Assembly (NCBI GenBank): GCA_032358165.1
Contig: JAALGY010000008.1
Coordinates: 558,001 to 622,000 of the forward strand
DNA: 64,000 bases
Direction of reading: 5' to 3'
DNA from: Diplosphaera chodatii
Taxonomy: Eukaryota; Chlorophyta; Trebouxiophyceae; Prasiolales; Stichococcaceae
This document shows positions 60,721 to 64,000 of the stretch, one piece after another. Made by a program: the position numbers and the translations under genes. The notes under the pieces were generated by a model, which ran no database searches, had not been told where the DNA came from, and saw nothing but the letters and a program-made list of their open reading frames with translations. Position 1 is the stretch's first letter; each line of letters begins with the position of its first letter.

Positions 60721-62273
60721 ATGAGCTACAGCAACTTGCATGCTGCACACCAGCAGAAGGGCCATGCAAGTAAGCTTGCACAATGCTGTGCGTTGCAGCC
60801 CAGATTGTCCTCCAGTCACGGTACAGCCACTGATCGAGATCCTCTCTCCTGCTTGCAGGTCACCCATGGTAAGAGAGCAAGGTGCTGATCAGGTCATGAT
60901 CTATGTACCTTCGATGTATGCAGCAGAGTGCTGACATATGTCTGCTTCGATGCTCACAGGCACGATCTGGCGGTGGGGGATGAAGCACCACAGATCGTAA
61001 ACGCAGTCATCGAGATTCCCAGGTGAGTAGTACACTTCAGATGCTGCGTCGGGTGCAGCGCGCAGCCCCACCCGTCAAGCGGTGTTTCTGAAGGATGAGT
61101 GTGCACTGACAGGGGCTCCAAAGTGAAGTATGAGCTGGACAAAGACACCGGCATGCGTGAGTCCGGAACAATCAGGCCGCCTGCCTTGCCACGGTTACCG
61201 AGCTGATGCCGCCAACCTCTCTTTGTATTGCCACCATCGCCATACATACTTCACTGCGGCGTGTTGACGCAGCTTCACATATTGCTTCTTGCCTGTGCAG
61301 TGTACATCGACCGTATCTTGTACTCCTCGGTGGTGTACCCGCACAACTACGGGTTCATTCCAAAGACGCTGTGTGAGGACAATGACCCGTTGGACATCCT
61401 CGTCCTCATGCAGGGTGGGTTCACAGCCATGTCCCAGCTGGTTGACATTGCCTGACAGCCGCTGCCTGATTGAATTGTTACCCTGAAAACCCACCACACG
61501 ACGCGTCACTGCAGTCTCAGGTCGACAACCACTGCTCTTGCAGAGCCGGCGCAGCCGATGTGCTTCCTGCGGGCGAAGCCGATCGGGCTGATGCCCATGC
61601 TGGATCAGGGCGAGCAGGATGACAAGGTCAGGAGCGCGAGACTTAGCCCCTGTTCATGCACCGCTTGCTGACACGCTGCATGAGTGCCTGGCGCTCGTAG
61701 CGCACCACAATCATACCATGCTCGGACGTGTTTTTGATTGCGCTTTCACACGCTTCATCACCGAGACACTCGGATGCCACTCTGCTTGCAGATCATTGCT
61801 GTCCATGCCGACGACCCAGAGTACAGCGGCTTTGACGACATCTCCCAGATCCCGAAGCACAGGCTAGCGGAGATCAAGCGCTTGTGAGTCCCCAGAACCT
61901 TGGCTTGTGGCAACGCTGCATCCAAGCTACAGTCCTCTGCACTGCCACCCTGATTGTATCACTGTGACATGTTTGGTGCAAGTGGGTGAGCTAAGCTCAG
62001 ACCGTGCCCTGCAGCTTCGAGGACTACAAGAAGAACGAGAAGAAGGAGGTCAAGGTGGACGAGATCCTGGGGGCGGATGTCGCACGGAAGGCTGTGTCCG
62101 ATGCCATGGTAAGCACCGCTATGTGCAATGCACGGAGGCTATATGGCACCATAAGGCCTGGACAAGCCAGGATATGTTGGCATGCAGCACGACATGGCAA
62201 CTTGTCCTGACGCCTGCTGTGTGCTGCGCAGAAAATGTACAATGATGAGTACATGCCGAGGCGCGCTCGGTAG
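60721..62273 (+). CDS. Soluble inorganic pyrophosphatase, eukaryotic family I (plant cytosolic type)
   Basis: Hydrolyses pyrophosphate to two phosphates with Mg2+, pulling biosynthesis forward. Eight exons join in phase to about 196 residues. Exon 1 at 60721-60769 is [16 protein letters not shown] plus one base. A 10-nt microexon at 60859-60868 completes Ser and adds His-Pro and two bases of Trp. Exon 3 (60960-61022) continues [20 protein letters not shown]. Then [49 protein letters not shown] (signature DNDPLD, metal-binding Asp residues), [58 protein letters not shown] and [12 protein letters not shown]; stop 62271-62273. The catalytic Glu/Lys/Tyr set of family I is intact. The short N-terminus, with no transit peptide, suggests the cytosol. 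Confidence 0.92.
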
Positions 62274-62859
62274 TGCCGGGTGCCGGAGGGTGAGTGCGTC
62301 GCATATATGTGAGCGTGGCGAGCGGGATCTGCATGTTGCTGCAGGCTATGGACTGTGGCTGGCAGACAACTTTACAAGACTGAACACTTGCATCAATCAG
62401 CAGACCAAGAGAGCACTACCGCATGTGTGGTCTAGCAGCGTGACTGTACCATTGGCCCCTGGCAGCCTGCAGTCATTGCCGTTGCTCAGCAATTCTGAAC
62501 GCGTTGTGGTGTTTGATAGCTGCTCATCTGTAGACATCGAACTTCAGGCTCACACTTCAGAAGCATCGTGAGTGCAAGCCGCTGGCCCAGTGTCTGACAG
62601 GTGACAGCCTGTCATCATCCGAGACCATCAGAATTGTGAGAGTGCACATGCAAACAGCAGGCACGCTTGGGCAAACTATTGCATGTTGGCCTGATGTACC
62701 GTTGCCGGCAAAGTGAACCAACTGGGAGCATGACAGCGAACATGCCGCCTCTGTGCATACTGATCTGAATGGCGCAACGACCAGTCAGCTGGCACCGAAT
62801 CTGCACTGCAAATCGAGCGCTAAGCATCGTGGCAGCGACTGGATGGATCCTGTTCTTGC
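62274..62859. other. Region between pyrophosphatase and the right-edge gene
   Basis: Contains the pyrophosphatase 3' UTR and probably the promoter and first exon(s) of the next gene, which I could not place. A 129-codon frame crosses the pyrophosphatase end (62182-62571) but has no recognisable content. Confidence 0.3.
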
Positions 62860-64000
62860 TTGCGCTTCCTCCATCGCGGCCTGGGCCCCCGCATCTACTG
62901 CACGTTCTGCGACCAGACAGTGCGTCTGCCTTGCAGGCACTGGCGCTCATGCTCGATGTGCACCGTATGCATGCGCAACATGAACGTAACTGCCACAGTG
63001 AGCTCACTCTGTGCTGTCCAACGGATGCATCGTTATGCACATAGTGCCAGATATCGCAGTGCCTCTCGCAGGACACGGCAGCGCCCAAGACCGCTGGCTT
63101 GCAGCGCAGCAGCAAGTGCAAGCTGAGCGGCTCGCTGCAGGCGGCGATGAATCGGACGCTGGCAGCTCTAGTGTTGCCCAGCATGACAACTCCACCTCAG
63201 AAGCAGAGTCAGTAGACGCCCGGAGGGAAGATGTTCCCGCTGCGGCCACAGCAGAGCCCTTGGCAACACAGCCGTCGCACAGTACTGATAACATGGACTT
63301 GCAGACTGGACAACAGGCGGGTACACGAATGGACGCAGCAGCGGCAGACGATATATTGCAGACGATAGAGCCACAGCAGCGTGAGTTGGGACCCCTAGAG
63401 CAGGCTGCACCCAGCAGCAGCGAGCCACTGTCTGAAGAGGAGCAGCAGCAGCACCTCGCCAACGCTGATGCGTTGAACAAAGCCGCCAGCATGGAGGCCA
63501 TTCGCAAGGCGATCAGTGTGAGCGTGGCCACAGCGACCAAAGGTTTCTCCAAACGAGAGCTCCCCGCGGGAAGCGTCGACTGCGCCAAGGTGTATGCATG
63601 CATGACACGGCCAGCTAGACCAGCCTCAGATGGTCTAGCAGTCAAGAAAAGCCTTGGTGTCAGTCAAATCAAGCAAAGTTTCCTCATCAAGCAGCAAGTC
63701 AGCCACACTTGTCCCCGTGGTGTGAATGGTGTTGCGGCTGGACTTGATGAGTTGCAGGCATGGATTGCAATCACAACCCTGCGCCTGCTCGGGCAATCAC
63801 CAATGGGTCTCACACATCAGCTGATTGGTGGACACAGGCCTGCGTGTATGGGGAGGCGCCAGGCTACTGGCGCATCATTCCCCCTGGCCGGCGGCAGTGG
63901 GCTCTGTATGATGACACCTGTGAGCTCGCTGACCTGCTGGCGATGCACCTGCAGGTGCCACTTGTCTGCACCACTTCGTCATCACCTTGAACTCAGAGTT
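62860..64000 (+). CDS. Partial gene at right edge: Cys-rich segment plus acidic Gln/Ser-rich region, family unknown
   Basis: Three exon-like blocks lie in compatible phase. Block 1 (about 62860-62999) has RIYCTFCDQTVRLPC then RHWRSCSMCTVCMRN: C-x2-C followed by C-x-H-x3-C-x2-C, a zinc-binding look similar to half of a RING finger, and ends at a gtgagc donor. Block 2 (63110-63589, acceptor gcgcag, donor gtgtat) is 160 codons with no stop, acidic and Gln/Ser/Ala-rich (EERLAA, then SSSEPLSEEEQQQHLANADA), ending with a more ordered part (MEAIRKAISVSVATATKGFS). Block 3 (63838-63954) reads EAPGYWRIIPPGRRQWALYD then DTCELADLLAMHLQ and ends at a gtgcca donor, so the gene continues past the window. 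The start is missing and no family is recognised. The WALYDD-type end is faintly like a WHIM motif. Confidence 0.45.

Noticed and set aside
62182..62571. 129-codon plus-strand frame as a gene
   Set aside because: It crosses the last pyrophosphatase exon in another frame, has no ATG context or domain, and is most likely 3' UTR.
1..64000. Mobile element, CRISPR array, phage or toxin system
   Set aside because: No transposase, integrase, reverse transcriptase, regularly spaced repeats or known defence genes were recognised. The repeats seen are local and gene-internal or simple hairpins.

Overview
The window is intron-rich, GC-rich nuclear DNA from a green alga. Genes are split by introns of roughly 100-400 bases that mostly begin gtgag/gtgcg/gtaag and end ctgcag/ttgcag. 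Several genes are plastid-lineage genes: an HCF145-type psaA mRNA factor, a YlmG/YGGT protein, a DUF2232 membrane protein, an OEP24-like envelope barrel and a twin-arginine lumen-type protein. A plant-type mitochondrial complex I ferredoxin (C1-FDX) points the same way. A trebouxiophyte or other core chlorophyte is likely; the species cannot be told from the sequence. No rRNA, tRNA, CRISPR array or intact transposon was recognised. Exons were joined by hand from codon frame, splice-site phase and family resemblance, so internal exon borders are approximate unless stated.

Layout, left to right: SETD6/RKM4-like SET methyltransferase (+, 154-3307); OEP24-like outer-envelope barrel (+, 3640-5394); SLC35D-type nucleotide-sugar transporter (-, 5765-8201); HCF145-like factor with two START domains and TMR-type repeats (+, about 9619-15069); Gfo/Idh/MocA oxidoreductase (-, 16114-18965); an orphan winged-helix-like exon (-, about 19345-19536); gamma-glutamyltransferase-family protein of bacterial type (-, 20348-24230); small twin-arginine lumen-type protein (+, 24641-25048); a large chromatin protein combining an RFTS-like region with DDT and WHIM motifs (+, 25821-37227); complex I ferredoxin C1-FDX (-, 37774-38223); CCR4-NOT subunit NOT3 (+, 39018-46248); carnosine N-methyltransferase-like protein (-, 46713-49320), divergent from YlmG (+, 49684-51015); membrane-anchored SGNH esterase-like protein (-, 51714-56334); ICMT/PEMT-type membrane methyltransferase (-, 57014-58541); DUF2232 membrane protein (-, 58791-60199); soluble inorganic pyrophosphatase (+, 60721-62273); and a partial acidic gene running off the right edge (+, from about 62860).

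These are mostly unrelated housekeeping and organelle genes, as expected on a compact algal chromosome, not an operon or defence island. The points most worth a second look are the RFTS-DDT-WHIM architecture, a predicted 10-nt microexon in the pyrophosphatase gene, three strong stem-loops in introns or a 3' flank, decayed copies of an exon end inside an intron of the GGT gene, and the SGNH protein with its very long acidic/Gln-rich stalk.
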